Part shown: positions 22,583-39,486 of the stretch, piece by piece | Position numbering within the stretch: position 1 is the first letter of the stretch | Layout of the letters: the number at the start of each line of letters is the position of its first letter | Assembly: GCA_964020975.1 (NCBI GenBank) | Contig: OZ026623.1 | Span: 82,811,932 to 82,875,931 of the forward strand | Origin: Hermodice carunculata | Lineage: Eukaryota; Annelida; Polychaeta; Eunicida; Amphinomidae | Direction: 5' to 3' | DNA: 64,000 nucleotides | Translations under genes and position numbers: made by a program | Notes under the pieces: model-generated | Told to the model about the DNA's origin: nothing | The model's input: the letters and a program-made list of their open reading frames with translations, nothing else | Database searches by the model: none

Positions 22583-25209
22583 AATATATATATTTATTTA
22601 TTTATTCTTTATTCTTTTACCAGGGTATACCAGTTCAGTGAACATCACTGATCTCCCACTGGGCCCTGGGTGGATACAATGGTAATAAATATAATGCATG
22701 ACATGAGAGACATAAAATCAAAAATATGTTAACATAAGCGTTGACATATGATATATAAACTAAAGAGATGAAGACACAGGTGTAAAATTAAGAACATAAA
22801 TACAATATATACACAATGGTACAAGGGGGTCAATACTAAACTGTCAATTTGTGCTACCATAAAAACATCTGTATCACTTTGGGTTAACACTATTGGGAAT
22901 TTTGTATAATATAATTGCGCTTGAACTGGCTGAGGGATACAGAATTTGCAATTTCTACTGGAAGGCAATTCCACTTGGCAGCTCCTTTGTAACTTATTCT
23001 GGATTTTCCTGCGTTAAGTTTTACTAGGGGGATGCATAGATGATTTGCAGTTACTGATCGGGTACTATGGCTATGTATACTACTTGTGTACTTGAACTTA
23101 TCCTGAATATATTGTGGCGACATACTGTGGAGAGCTTTATACATGAAAACTGCCAAGTGGAATTGCCGTCTTTCCTCTAGAGGCATGATGTTGCAAGCTT
23201 GGTGCAAGTTGTGAATATGTTCGCGTCTGCCTGCTTTTGTTACAATGCGCAGTGCTTTGTTTTGTAATACTTGCAGTTTACTTTTTAGGTACTGTGGGCA
23301 TGAGTCATATATTATGTCACAGTAGTCGATGTTTGGCAGTACAAGTGATTTGTATAAGAGCAGTAAACTCTCTTTTTGTAGAAATTTACTGGCTCTGCCT
23401 AAAAGTGCGAGTTTCATGCCAACTTTGTTGCAAACATGACTGATGTGCTCATGGAAGTCAAGAGTAGGGTCCAGAAAAACGCCAAGATACTTAAACAATT
23501 TCACTTTTTCTACATTTTCTTCCCCTACTTTAACTTGCACATAGGCCATGTTTTTCAATCGTTGACTGGTACCAAAAAGCATAAATTTGGTCTTACTCAC
23601 ATTGAGAGTCAGCTTATTTTGCTCAAACCACTGAGAAACTCTTACAAGGTCACTGTTTATGGTATTTTGTATGTCATTTGCGTTTGCAGCTGAATAAAAA
23701 AGTGCCGTATCATCAGCGTAAAGGGCAATGGTGCATCTCTCGGCAACATTGGGAAGATCGTTGACATACAAGATGAACAATAGTGGACCCAGAATGGATC
23801 CTTGTGGTACCCCACAAGTTACTCCCTCTGGGTCCGACAGTTGTCCGTTGACACATGTGACCTGAGTACGCTGGTACAAGTATGCTTCAAACCATTTCAA
23901 CTCATTGGCATTCACACCATATGCTTCGAGTTTTTGTAACAGGCACCTATGGTTAACGGTGTCGAAAGCTTTTTTTAGGTCCAGAAAAACCATTCCACAG
24001 CACCTGCCCTGGTCTATTTCACCGTTTACAAGATCTAATATGTGTGCCAAGGCAGTGGCTGTGGAATGCTTCTTCCTGAATCCGGACTGATGGTCGGATA
24101 TGAGATTGTTGACTGTTAAGAACTCATACAGCTGGTCGTGCACTGCACGCTCTAACATTTTCATTGTTACAGGAATAACAGAAATGGGTCTGTAATTGTT
24201 AGTGTCTGTTTTAGAACCAGCTTTATATATGGGTGTGACCTTTGCTGACTTCCATTCCTGGGGCACAACAGCCGTTTTTAATGACAAATTAAATATATGA
24301 GTCAGAAGAGGTGTTATGTTTGACTTTGATGCCTTAAGGAGGCGGGCACTCAAATTATCTAGTCCTGTAGCTTTGCCTATTGACAAGTTGGAAAGCTCAT
24401 TTGAAACAAATGTTTCTGTGATGCCCTTGAATTGAAAAACAGCATTAGTCACCTTCGTAGCTTTAACTTCTACATTTGAAATCTTACTAGCGAGCTTAGT
24501 ACCTATATTTGCAAAGAAATTATTGAATTTTTGTGCTATCAGCTTTGGTTCGGTAATATCTTCACCATTTACATTTAGTTTTGTAGGACCTGGAGATTTT
24601 ACATTAGGTACTATTTTTCTAAGAGTTTTCCATAGCTCTTTTGGGTTATTTCTGTGTTCATCTAAAGATTGTTCTATGAACTCTTTTTTCAAAGTACATG
24701 TTAAATTGTTGACCCTATTTCTTATTGACTTGAACTTGCTCCAGTAAAGACTTGATTTTCTACCGTCAGATTTGTTACTTTCAGCTATCTTCTTGTAATA
24801 GTCTCTATCATTACACAATGAGCGTAGTTCATTTGTGACCCATGGGGGCTCATTTTCACGCACTTTTATGTTTACCATTGGTGCGTGTGTATCACAAATT
24901 GGTTCAAACACATTTTTAAAATTTTTCCAAGCACTCTCTGGGTCAGTTGATGAGTATACTTTTGTCCAATCGGCATTTTGTAAATCATTTGAAAAAGAAC
25001 TTTCATTAAAATTGCGGTATGTCCTGGCTCGTATAATTTGAACTCTTCCCTTTGGTCTTATTCCCTTACGTGAAAAATATACCAAATTATGGTCACTTAG
25101 TCCACAGGATATGACGCCGATTTCGAGGATCATATTTTCCCGATTTGTATAAATGTGATCGATCAGTGTTTCTGAGCTGTCAGTTATTCTTGTTGGTGAT
25201 TTAATTATT

Positions 25210-25214
<5 letters not shown>
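22583..25214 (-). mobile_element. 5'-truncated non-LTR retrotransposon (LINE, CR1/L2-like)
   Basis: Read on the - strand, it begins inside the endonuclease C-terminus, continues through reverse transcriptase, and ends with a ~300-bp 3' UTR and an AATAAATAAATA tail at about 22583-22610. The 5' break falls next to an (AT)n tract (25212-25247) and another short (AT)n lies beyond the tail. The element therefore probably inserted into an AT microsatellite, which hides any target-site duplication. Loss of the 5' part is typical of target-primed reverse transcription. The open frame over more than 770 codons points to recent insertion. Confidence 0.95.
22890..25213 (-). CDS. LINE endonuclease C-terminus and reverse transcriptase
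   Basis: This frame encodes the end of an APE-type endonuclease (TLIDHIYTN, then the SDHNLVYF motif that contains the catalytic SDH), a linker with PPWVTNELRSL, and a complete non-LTR reverse transcriptase. RT landmarks in order are IGKATGLDNLSARLLK, VTPIYKAGSKTDTNNYRPIS, SDHQSGFRKKHSTATAL, FLDLKKAFDTVNH, GVPQGSILGPLLFILYVNDL and ALYADDTALF, with the catalytic YADD encoded at 23709-23720. Thumb and C-terminal sequence follow (KFKYLGVFLD, LLYKSLVLPNIDYC) to the stop at 22890. The first ~30 codons of the larger open frame (up to 25304) come from (AT)n and flanking DNA and are excluded. Most of the endonuclease is missing, so this copy is not autonomous. Confidence 0.93.
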
Positions 25215-25249
<35 letters not shown>

Positions 25250-25852
25250 CGTCACCTGTTGACCTAATTAAGGTCCCAGGGTAATCAGAAGTATCACCGC
25301 GCAATTAGGAAACAATCGGCACAGCGGTCTCGGAGAAAAAGACTTTTTTGTGATTTGTCAAAATATTTAATCAAAGAATCATAAAATAAAACACAAAAAG
25401 GAAATAATGGAGCGTACCCATTTGAGACTCACAGACGGTACAGTACAGCCCCACCAAGTCTAAAAGTGGTGTGGCTAACGGTTTTGTAGAAGTCGAAAAT
25501 GAGAATTGTGGACGGACAACTCAGCACCCTATAAGTTCAGCTCAGCTGAGCTATTGAGAAGAACAGTGTTGGTGATAGGACCATCTCAGAAAATTAAGGT
25601 GTATCCAGCCAGTTTTGAAGGAGTCAAAAACAAGCGTCCTGGCTGATGATATCGGCAGCAAAAACTACCTCGGCAAAATTAACAAAATTTATATATCAGC
25701 CAAGCAGACAAGGTTTAAACTATGGCCTTTTAAATTTAATGGACATATCAGTGGACAGTTCAGGTGTCTTTATGTGTTGCGCGCTCACTGTTGCGCCTGT
25801 CGGTTGCTATATAAAAACATAGTGCCTATTTGACAATTCAAAGACTTATACT
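25212..25852. other. (AT)n tract and unassigned sequence
   Basis: (AT)n occupies 25212-25247. The following 600 bp has no recognised gene or repeat. Confidence 0.6.
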
Positions 25853-26208
25853 CTTGCCACACTGGAGTGGTATTTCGGGTTCATTTCGAGATTAAGGAAA
25901 TAAAGGAAATTAAAGAAACTCTGCCACACTGCGAAATTTCACCCCCGGGATGATATCGAGTTGACGTTCCAGGCGAACTCTGGAGAATGAGGGTTCAATC
26001 CGAGATTTTGACTCGGGATGGGATCCACAGGGGGTGTATCTGGTAACAGTGACCTGGCTAATGAGATAAACAGCTGCCCTTTGACATCAGCTCAGGACAT
26101 CCTGACCTGTCTCATCCTGACCTGTCTCGGGTTAGTATCTACAGTGTGGTCACAACAACCCGAATGCAGCCGGAACCACCTCGGGAGATCAGACTGTAGT
26201 GTGGCAAG
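25853..26208. mobile_element. 356-bp MITE with CTTGCCACACT terminal repeats
   Basis: The left end CTTGCCACACTGGAGT and the right end ACTGTAGTGTGGCAAG are inverted repeats with two mismatches in 16. The interior is non-coding and relatively GC-rich, with a short repeat GACCTGTCTC.TCCTGACCTGTCTC. Flanks TTATACTC and GTTATCTC suggest an imperfect ~8-bp target duplication, as hAT elements make. That assignment is tentative. Confidence 0.7.
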
Positions 26209-31919
<5,711 letters not shown>

Positions 31920-32414
31920 AAAGTGTGTGTGTCAACACACAATTTTCTATTTTCTTAAAGTTCTTTCCTTCCTTCCTTCCTTCCTTCCTTCTTTATTTCG
32001 TCTTTACCAGTGAATTGGTCCGACTTTTCTCTGATATTATTGTACATAAAAACTCCAAACTTGGTATGATATTACCTTCATACAAGGAGTTTTGCGTTTT
32101 TATGCAAAGGAATGAAGATGTTTAAAATTATGCAAACTAGAGGCATTTGAAATTTTAAATGATGAATATCTTCAAAAGTATAATAGGTAGAGATGTCATT
32201 CCACTTCTACTAGAGGGCTATTCACAATTGCGCATTCGATAAATTTAAAACGAAATGTAGCAATTTAAATCATGCTAATAAGCAGTATTGGAAATTTTGC
32301 ATCTTGAATATCTGCAAAAGTATGATAGATAGAGATGTCATTCGAACTTCCACTAGGGGGTAGTTGACCATTGCGCACCAATTGAATTAAAATCAAAAGT
32401 TGTAACAATTTATA
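31920..32414 (+). mobile_element. Helentron-like element (HINE), copy E, 5' part
   Basis: GTGTGTGTGTCAACACACAA at 31923 is followed by a (TTCC)n tract (31966-31996, replacing TTTC), the conserved 'accagtgaattggtccgac.tttctctgat' block, and units with 'aaattatgcaaactagaggcattt', 'gatgaatatcttcaaaagtataat' and 'agatgtcattcc'. It closely resembles copy B. It has no 3' end of its own. At 32415 it abuts a 3' end facing the opposite way. Confidence 0.78.
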
Positions 32415-32712
32415 CTAGGAAAGATGATTTCCTGCATTGCAAATCAGTGTGCGTGTCTTCAAAGCTTATTGGTATGACAATGTACAATTGGTATTTCAGT
32501 ACTACAGTATATTATCGGTACGACAGTGTACAATGGATACTTCAAGTACAGCAGTGTATGATCTGTTCGGCAATGTTACGACGGTGTACAATGGCTACTT
32601 CAGCACTACAGTGTATGATTGGTATGACAATGTTACGACGGTGTACAATATGTACTTCGGTACTACAGTGTATGATCGGTACGATAATGGTACGACAGTG
32701 TACAATTGACAC
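32415..32712 (-). mobile_element. Helentron-like 3' end facing copy E, expanded into a minisatellite
   Basis: On the - strand the sequence ends ...GACACGCACACTGATTTGCA, loop, GGAAATCATCTTTCCTAG, with T outside, so the hairpin and CTAG (32415-32418) are intact. The block next to it (GACAATGTACAATTGG) corresponds to the pre-hairpin block of copy B. It is amplified here into about four units of ~60 bp with words TACGACAGTGTACAATGG and TACTACAGTGTATGAT up to about 32712. Confidence 0.72.
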
Positions 32713-33394
32713 AAAGCAGCATCAGTGTAACCAGCTCGAAGTCTTACTTTAATGCACCCAACGTATCTCTTGGATATTGGAAAATACTTTTTCAAGTTAC
32801 CTCAAAGTACTCTTTTGTTCAATTTTGCTACATAAACCTCTGTATAATCCCAGCTGTATGTGTTGCACAACCCAGCCAAGCTTGTGTGCACGCCTCCCTG
32901 GTGTGCATACAGAAGTTATGCAACTTTTACGCATAATAATCGGCAACATCTAAAAATATAGCTCTGTCACACCTGAGGTACCTAGTGAGGAGGGAGATGG
33001 AGGTGTGGCCCCACCTGACTTTTTACCATTTATTGTGCACATGCAAATGAAGTTCCTTCTTGGATTTCACTTGTTACTATTCATGCCAGTTAAAGACAAG
33101 AAATTACTCAAAGCCACACTGCATCTTCCACCATACCCCTACCCAATGGTTTCACTTTCACCAACATGCCCAGTCTACTGCTAGGCATCTGCTCTTGCCC
33201 GAATCTGAGACTAAGAATTCCTAGTCTCAGGCCCAATTCAGATCCAATGCATGTATACATACACCCAGAAACTGCTTCATTTCAATTCATTTAACTGGAT
33301 CAATCCCTTACACAGTCATAGATGATATAAATGGAAGTTAATTTTAGGTCTATTATAATTTTGATGACGAAGTTAACCTTCAGACTCTATTGAG
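32713..33394. other. unassigned intergenic sequence
   Basis: No gene or repeat family recognised. Confidence 0.5.
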
Positions 33395-33525
33395 TTTTAA
33401 AATTCTCTCACCAGGTGTCACCACCTATCAGAGAGCTGAACAAATATGTCTGTGTACATACTTTTGAAGATATTCAAGATTTAAAATCTTAAAGGCCCTT
33501 AATTTGCATACACAAAAACTTTTCG
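33395..33525 (-). repeat. small HINE minisatellite remnant
   Basis: The reverse complement holds one recognisable unit of the HINE internal repeat ('atgcaaattaagggcctttaagattttaaatcttgaatatcttcaaaagta'). It lies immediately upstream of the Penelope-like fossil. There are no ends. Confidence 0.55.
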
Positions 33526-35560
33526 TGAAATTGTGTACGTATACACAACTAAAAACCACATTCTAATAAGAAAAAATTTGGATCAAATGTTTTGCAGCAT
33601 TCCTTTCAAACACAAAAATTTTGATTTACTGATTATTCCGTCCCTTTTCAAATTGAAATTTGTTGGTAACATGATTCCCAAGGAATGCAAAATAAAAGAT
33701 CTGCCATTATTTCCTATAAATATGGCAATAATATTGGACAAGGTGTCATGAATTACAAGAAATTTCTGGCTTCAATTCTTCTTGAGGATATCGCAGCGAA
33801 TCAAAATGTTGACTGTATGTCTAACAGTAAATGCCACAAACATGTATTTACAGGTAATTTGGATATAATACAAAATCTAGTTTTAAAAGAATTGATGAAA
33901 AAAGGTACAAAATTTCGGATATGTCCTAAGTTGAACATTGACAGTATTTTTTTAGGATACATGTAACGCATTTGATTCCTACTGTATGAAATAGGCAAAG
34001 AAAGAAACAATGTTATTTCAGAAATTTGAAAGATGGTTATCAAGCTTGAAAAGTATCTTTAGAAATAAAATTCATAGTTACAAATCCTACATTAGGAATT
34101 TCAATGCGGTAAATTTTAAACAGCCGAAAGTTTCAAAAGCAGTCAAAGAACTACAAGAAAGATTTGTAATCACTAGTATTGATAAGGCAGGTAACAATTT
34201 TGGGATCATCTGCAAAAAAATGTTATCTGGATGTTTTGAAAAACGAACTTGGTATAAACAATATTTCAGATATAAGAGGAAATTACGTACATAAATTACA
34301 CAGACAATCAATAGATAATTTGATTGGTACACATAAAGGTGAGATGAAGAGGAATTTTAATATCAATATTTCTGAAGAGGACTCCTCTATTCCACTATTG
34401 TCCTGGATACCCAAATTACATAAAACACCTTTTAAATCCAGATTCATAGCTGGTGCTTCAAAATGTACAACAAAACAATTATCAAAGAAAGTAATATTGT
34501 GCTTTGCTGCAATTATGAATCATTTCCGTAAATACTGTAATGCAATTTCTAGAAATTGTTAAATAGATTGCTTTTGGATTCTTGGCAATTATTTCGAGTT
34601 TCCATCTAAAATCAAAGATCTAAAAGAAACAAATCATTTTTTATATTTCTACACTGAACACAAGTCTGCCCATAGATGAAGTCAAAGGTTTTCTTTCGAA
34701 ATTAGCAAAATGTTTAAACATGATGGTAACCATACATAAATATTAATTCATATAGAAAGAAAGCATATTGATCACACAATAAATAGTCAAAAAGTAACGC
34801 TAAATCTTACACTGTTGAAACTTTGATAGATGCTATATCATTTCTATAGAATAATACTTTTGTTCAATGCGGACTATTGGGGGTCTTTTTCAAAAAATTA
34901 AAGGCATCCCACTATGTGGCAACTGCTCTGCATTACTTGCAGATTTATATTTAACATGGCTTGAATTTAAGTATATGGATAAATTGATGAAAAGGGACTT
35001 TCAAATGGCTACAAAATTATCAAACATCGCAAGATGTATTGACGGCATTGTCTTAGTGAATGTACAAGATTGCAGTGAAATTGCTAAAGAAATTTACCCG
35101 AAAGACATCCCTTTCGAAGGTCACAATTCAGATGGATTCAGATATGTGTTTCTGGACTTGAATATTCGGGTTACTAATGACAGTTTTTGTATTAAAGTCT
35201 ATCACAAAATGGATGAGTTTATATTTGAAGTAGTTAATTATCCTTTCCCAGACCATAATATTTCGGAAACCATTGGATACAATACATTTTTGTCACAAAT
35301 TTTGAGATTTGTTCTATCTTTCAGGACTTTGCATCTAGAACCAAATTTATTTACAATAGACTTGATTCAAGAGGACTCAAAGATGTACTTTTGATCAAAT
35401 ATATCTATAAATTTTGCTATAAATATCCAGAGATGGTTTGAAAGTTTGGCTTCAATAATTCAAGTGATTTTAGACTTGCCTGTTTTGATATTTAATTTTA
35501 TCTTTTGGCATCATTCTATTTCAATATTCACCTTTAAGACATTTTAGGCTAGCTTGTTTT
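33526..35560 (+). mobile_element. Penelope-like retroelement fossil (reverse transcriptase)
   Basis: Translated segments in order match the N-terminal and RT regions of Penelope-like elements. They are an 'HKHVFTGNLDIIQN..L..LMKKGTKFR' segment, 'KELQERFVITSIDKAGNNF', 'CYLDVLKNELGI', 'SWIPKLHKTPFKSRFIAG', 'GIPLCGNCSALLADLYLTWLE', 'FLDLNIRV...KVYHKMDEF.FEVVNYPFPDHNI' and 'GYNTFLSQILRF'. The element is clearly broken in several places and spread over more than one frame. I saw no GIY-YIG endonuclease domain after the RT, so it is either a lineage without one or truncated. An old copy, judging by its decay. Confidence 0.85.
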
Positions 35561-36050
35561 CTGTTAGGATAAACCCCCAGGGGCTATCGGTAGCGAGCAG
35601 CGGCCTATGACAGTTAAAAGTTTGCCTAATTGTACTTGATGTCTGGTTCAGAAAAGTTATATTTTATGCCAGTTGGATCTGGAAAGTTTGCTTAAACAGG
35701 ACTCGTTGTCTCTCCAGGATTTGCATTCTCTTGATTTAAATACTAAGGACTTTCATCTTTTCTGACTTGCCTTACAAATTTTGCTCTTAATATCCAAAGA
35801 ATATCTTAAAATGTTTGGCTACAACAATTTTACACATTTTAGACTTGCCTATTTGCTACTCAATTGTATCTTTTGGCATCATTCTGTTTTAATATTCACT
35901 TTCAGACATGTTCGGCCTACATGTTTTCTGTCAGGTTTAACCAGGAGGTATCGGTAGCAAGCAGCGGCCAACGACAGTTACAAGTTTGCCTAATTGTACT
36001 TAGAATCAGGTTAAAAAATTATGTTTTGATAACATGTTTTTGACTGAAAT
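35404..36050 (+). repeat. two tandem ~360-bp repeats after the Penelope-like RT
   Basis: Two divergent copies share the ordered words 'aaattttgct.t.aatatcca.aga', 'ttttagacttgcct', 'tatcttttggcatcattct', 'tgttttctgt.agg.t', 'ctatcggtagc.agcagcggcc', 'agtttgcctaattgtactt' and 'caggtt'. The period is about 364 bp. Their position right after the RT suggests repeated 3' sequence of the element. Penelope-like elements are known to have repeated terminal segments. Confidence 0.8.
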
Positions 36051-39000
36051 GTTAATGACTTTCATTCTTTTCTGACATGCCTCAGTACACATTTACTCAA
36101 TACAAAAAAAATAACTCAAAGTTGACAGTATTTACTCAAATATAATTGGCATTGAAATAGCGCTTGATTGTTTTTTTCAAAGTGAGGAGTAAGTGTTATT
36201 ACGATGTTTGTTTTACATTTCTGGTGCAGGATGTATATTGATGCAGCACATGAGGATCTCCTTTGGTTTGTAAAGCTGGTCTAGCTGCAACTGTTTATTT
36301 TACAATCACTTGGACAGAATATAATACCCCAGTTTGTTTCTACTTCATACACTGATAGGTGGTTTAACTAAGATAAGCTATCCAGCTAAAAAGGGTACAT
36401 ACTGGTTCAGGGGTAAGTCAAAATGTTCTTATCTAAACTTGTACTATACAAATTTAGTAATTAGGTTTGGTTTGACTGGTATTCTTCTTTCGTAATGAAG
36501 CTCTGGATTTTTAAGCAAGATAAGGCATTTTTCGCCGGTAGGTGGCACAACAGGTAACTTCTCTTTGCTCACCCACCCACCCCGCCATCAACCTTTTGCG
36601 GGCGGGGACACAGGTGCTGTCACCAAGCAGAATAGAGTGCCCTGTTCGTCTATTTTAGCGCAGCATTAAACCATTGCTCAACTTGTCTGCTGCCTTTACT
36701 ATCGTGCTTGATATGTTACCCATCCTCCCCTTGTGCTTAATGCCTGGTCTCCTTGAAGCATTGCATTTCAATGCATAATGTGGAAAAGGGCCCCTTTTGG
36801 TCGGACAGCCAAGAAATGCGTAAAATGTCTATTCCTTGGACAGCATTTGCCATGCGAATTATGCATTGTGTTTAGACGAATTATATAACAATTTTGTCTG
36901 TAATGAGAAACATGTTTGGGTCTGAGTCGTTTCAGAAAGTATAAAGCTGGAAAATATCGATCCTGTAAAATATTCAACGCAACGTATACTCTCTAAACTT
37001 TGGTTTTAAAAATGCAGACAAACTCAAACTAGGTGCCATTTATGGACTTGGCACATGTGCGACCCACGCTCCTACGGGCGGCGTGGCAAATAGTGACAAA
37101 GGAGACCAATCCGTGAAAAGAGAATTTCTGTGAGCACATTAGGAGGCAGAAGACTTTCGCTTGTAGCATGCTTTTACGCGTGTCACTCAAACAGAACAAA
37201 CACTCTAATTTTTCTGACGGTTTATTGCAAGCTAGTACACAGTATAGTGTAGTATATATAACAAGAAATGTTAAGCACAGGGGTATCATGAACATAGCGA
37301 CAACGTATTTGTCAGGGACACATTAATAACTTCTGCTATACAGACAGAGGCAATATCTATTTATTACTACAATCTACAACTGGAATAAATTGTAGAAAAT
37401 TGTGCATACCAAGACCTTATCATATTAGGTCGTTTGCAATCATATCTTCACAAGTTATCAAATCACACACCATCCAAACATTGATAAATTATCAAGGTCC
37501 CTCTACAGTAATTTAGATAGAAAATAAACAACCATCAAATACTTATTTCAGGATAAAATAATTAATTTATTTTCATGAGTGATTTATTGCCTAATTTCAT
37601 CAAATCCATTGTGCATTTTCCCCTTATTAGATAACAAATTATACATATTTGATTCAATAATTATTTATCAAAATTCACCATACCTAACACGTTTCCCATA
37701 AATATCAATGTATGCCTCAAGAACAAAGAAATATATATTTTGCAGTATGGGTCAAAAACCAAAAGCAAAAACTTTTGCAAAGACAAGTAAAAAAGTTTCT
37801 TGGTGGAAAGTTTATATATTTTGTAAATAAGCCACACAAGTTTTAAACATAAACTGTCGTTATGCAATCATAGTTCTTTGACTGGTTACAACTTTTAACT
37901 TCAAGGTGATGCTATTTTTCTGGTAACTGGTGACTACTGGTTGTGAAAAGTATGGAAATTAGAGTTAATTACTGACAATGTTGATTGTAATTGTAACCAA
38001 ATCATTCTGTACTTTTTAAGTGCGTTAATGTATTTTCAACAGTGAGTACCTTCGAACCAGCAGCATCCTATTGTATATATTACATAGCAGGTAACAGGTG
38101 GGACCATACGATGCATCGCATCATTCACGCCTCCGTAAAAAGAATAGTGCTGTGCCGATAACATAACCTTGCCCCACAGGTTGGTCTGCTATAGGTCAGC
38201 GCCCAGCACTGCGTTCACTTACGGCGGGGATGTAACTAACGACGTAGAAGGGCGGACCAGCCAATTATGCTGAAACCATGCTGAAGTCAGCTTGACAAAA
38301 CATCCCCGTCGTGCAACTCTTTGGAACTCCTTCATATTTTGGGTATATGAACATTATAATCTGAAACATTCACCCAGGACCTATTTGAATTTTGCTTGGG
38401 CATTACGGACAACACTGAGGTCCAATAACGCAGAAATGCAGAATATATTTAAGCCTTTTTTTCCACATAGCATCCAAATTTAACAAGTTAAAATGATCCA
38501 TTTAAATATCAGTATCATCATCATATATTGCATTTAAATTTCTTTCTGACGATACGTCCACGTATATTCATCTCTATGTTTTCTAATATCTCTGGCGAAT
38601 AAATAGTTTGAGGAAAAACCACAGCATCTTCATGGCATTGCGTGTGTATAAGCACTCTAGTACAGTCAATACCAACAAAAGTTTTGTTTCCAGAAGACAA
38701 CACAATATAATACCAACAATTCGTGACAAAAAATGCCCACCTCATGCTGTGGAAACTATGGACGAAAAAGATTATATAATCAGAGTAAGACTGAAATGCA
38801 GATGAGTGTTCATCAACGTGTCTAAATTAGAACGCATCTTCATCTATTACATCAATGCATAACCGCGTTACGTTACAAGAATTTCAAAGCTGAGCATCCC
38901 TACCTTTCTTCACAAATAGCACCAGCAATAAAAGCTGCCAATAAACGATTACACAATTCTATTGGTAATGTTCGTGTTTACAAGGAATTTTAATCTGATG

Positions 39001-39396
39001 CTGAATATAATCTTTTGGCTAAAATCGTCTTTCTATGATTAACAGCACACTGAATCCACGATTAGCAATTCCATGTATTTTTTTGCCTTTTTTAACGGTT
39101 AATCATGGATTAACAAAACACTATCGGACAAAGAATTGACTTTTTCAAGACCGAGAGACGAATTTTAGTTTAAAAATTAAATTCAACATTTGATTTAAAT
39201 TCTCTGTGAAGACGGCTGAAGAAAAACAGAATTAGTAAAACGTTAAATTTAAACACAATTGTTTCAAAATTAAGGGTCTTTTTTCTTAGACTATAAACGA
39301 GCAGCACTTAATCTCACTAGCATAGCAGTGTACCACGTGAAAGTGTCAATAGCTCCAGTTTGTGTTACAGTTTTGAATAAATTTGGTGGCGAAATC

Positions 39397-39398
<2 letters not shown>
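36051..39398. other. unassigned intergenic sequence
   Basis: More than 3 kb with no gene, RNA or matched repeat. An 88-codon - strand frame (37029-37295) begins with a hydrophobic, signal-peptide-like run but has no supporting context. GC is higher around 38.1-38.3 kb without any recognisable frame. Confidence 0.5.

Positions 39399-39485
<87 letters not shown>
39399..39485. repeat. (AT)n microsatellite
   Basis: About 85 bp of pure AT repeats. Confidence 0.97.

Positions 39486-39486
<1 letters not shown>

Noticed and set aside
22890-25304. Treating the whole 804-codon frame as a host protein
   Set aside because: It is a LINE reverse transcriptase. The first ~30 codons are microsatellite and flank.
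35404-36050. Hammerhead ribozyme in the repeats after the Penelope-like RT
   Set aside because: Such ribozymes are known in Penelope-like elements, but I could not find the CTGATGA and GAAA core pair in the right arrangement.
37029-37295. 88-codon - strand frame with a signal-peptide-like start and several cysteines
   Set aside because: No splice, promoter or domain support. Hydrophobic starts are common by chance in AT-rich DNA.
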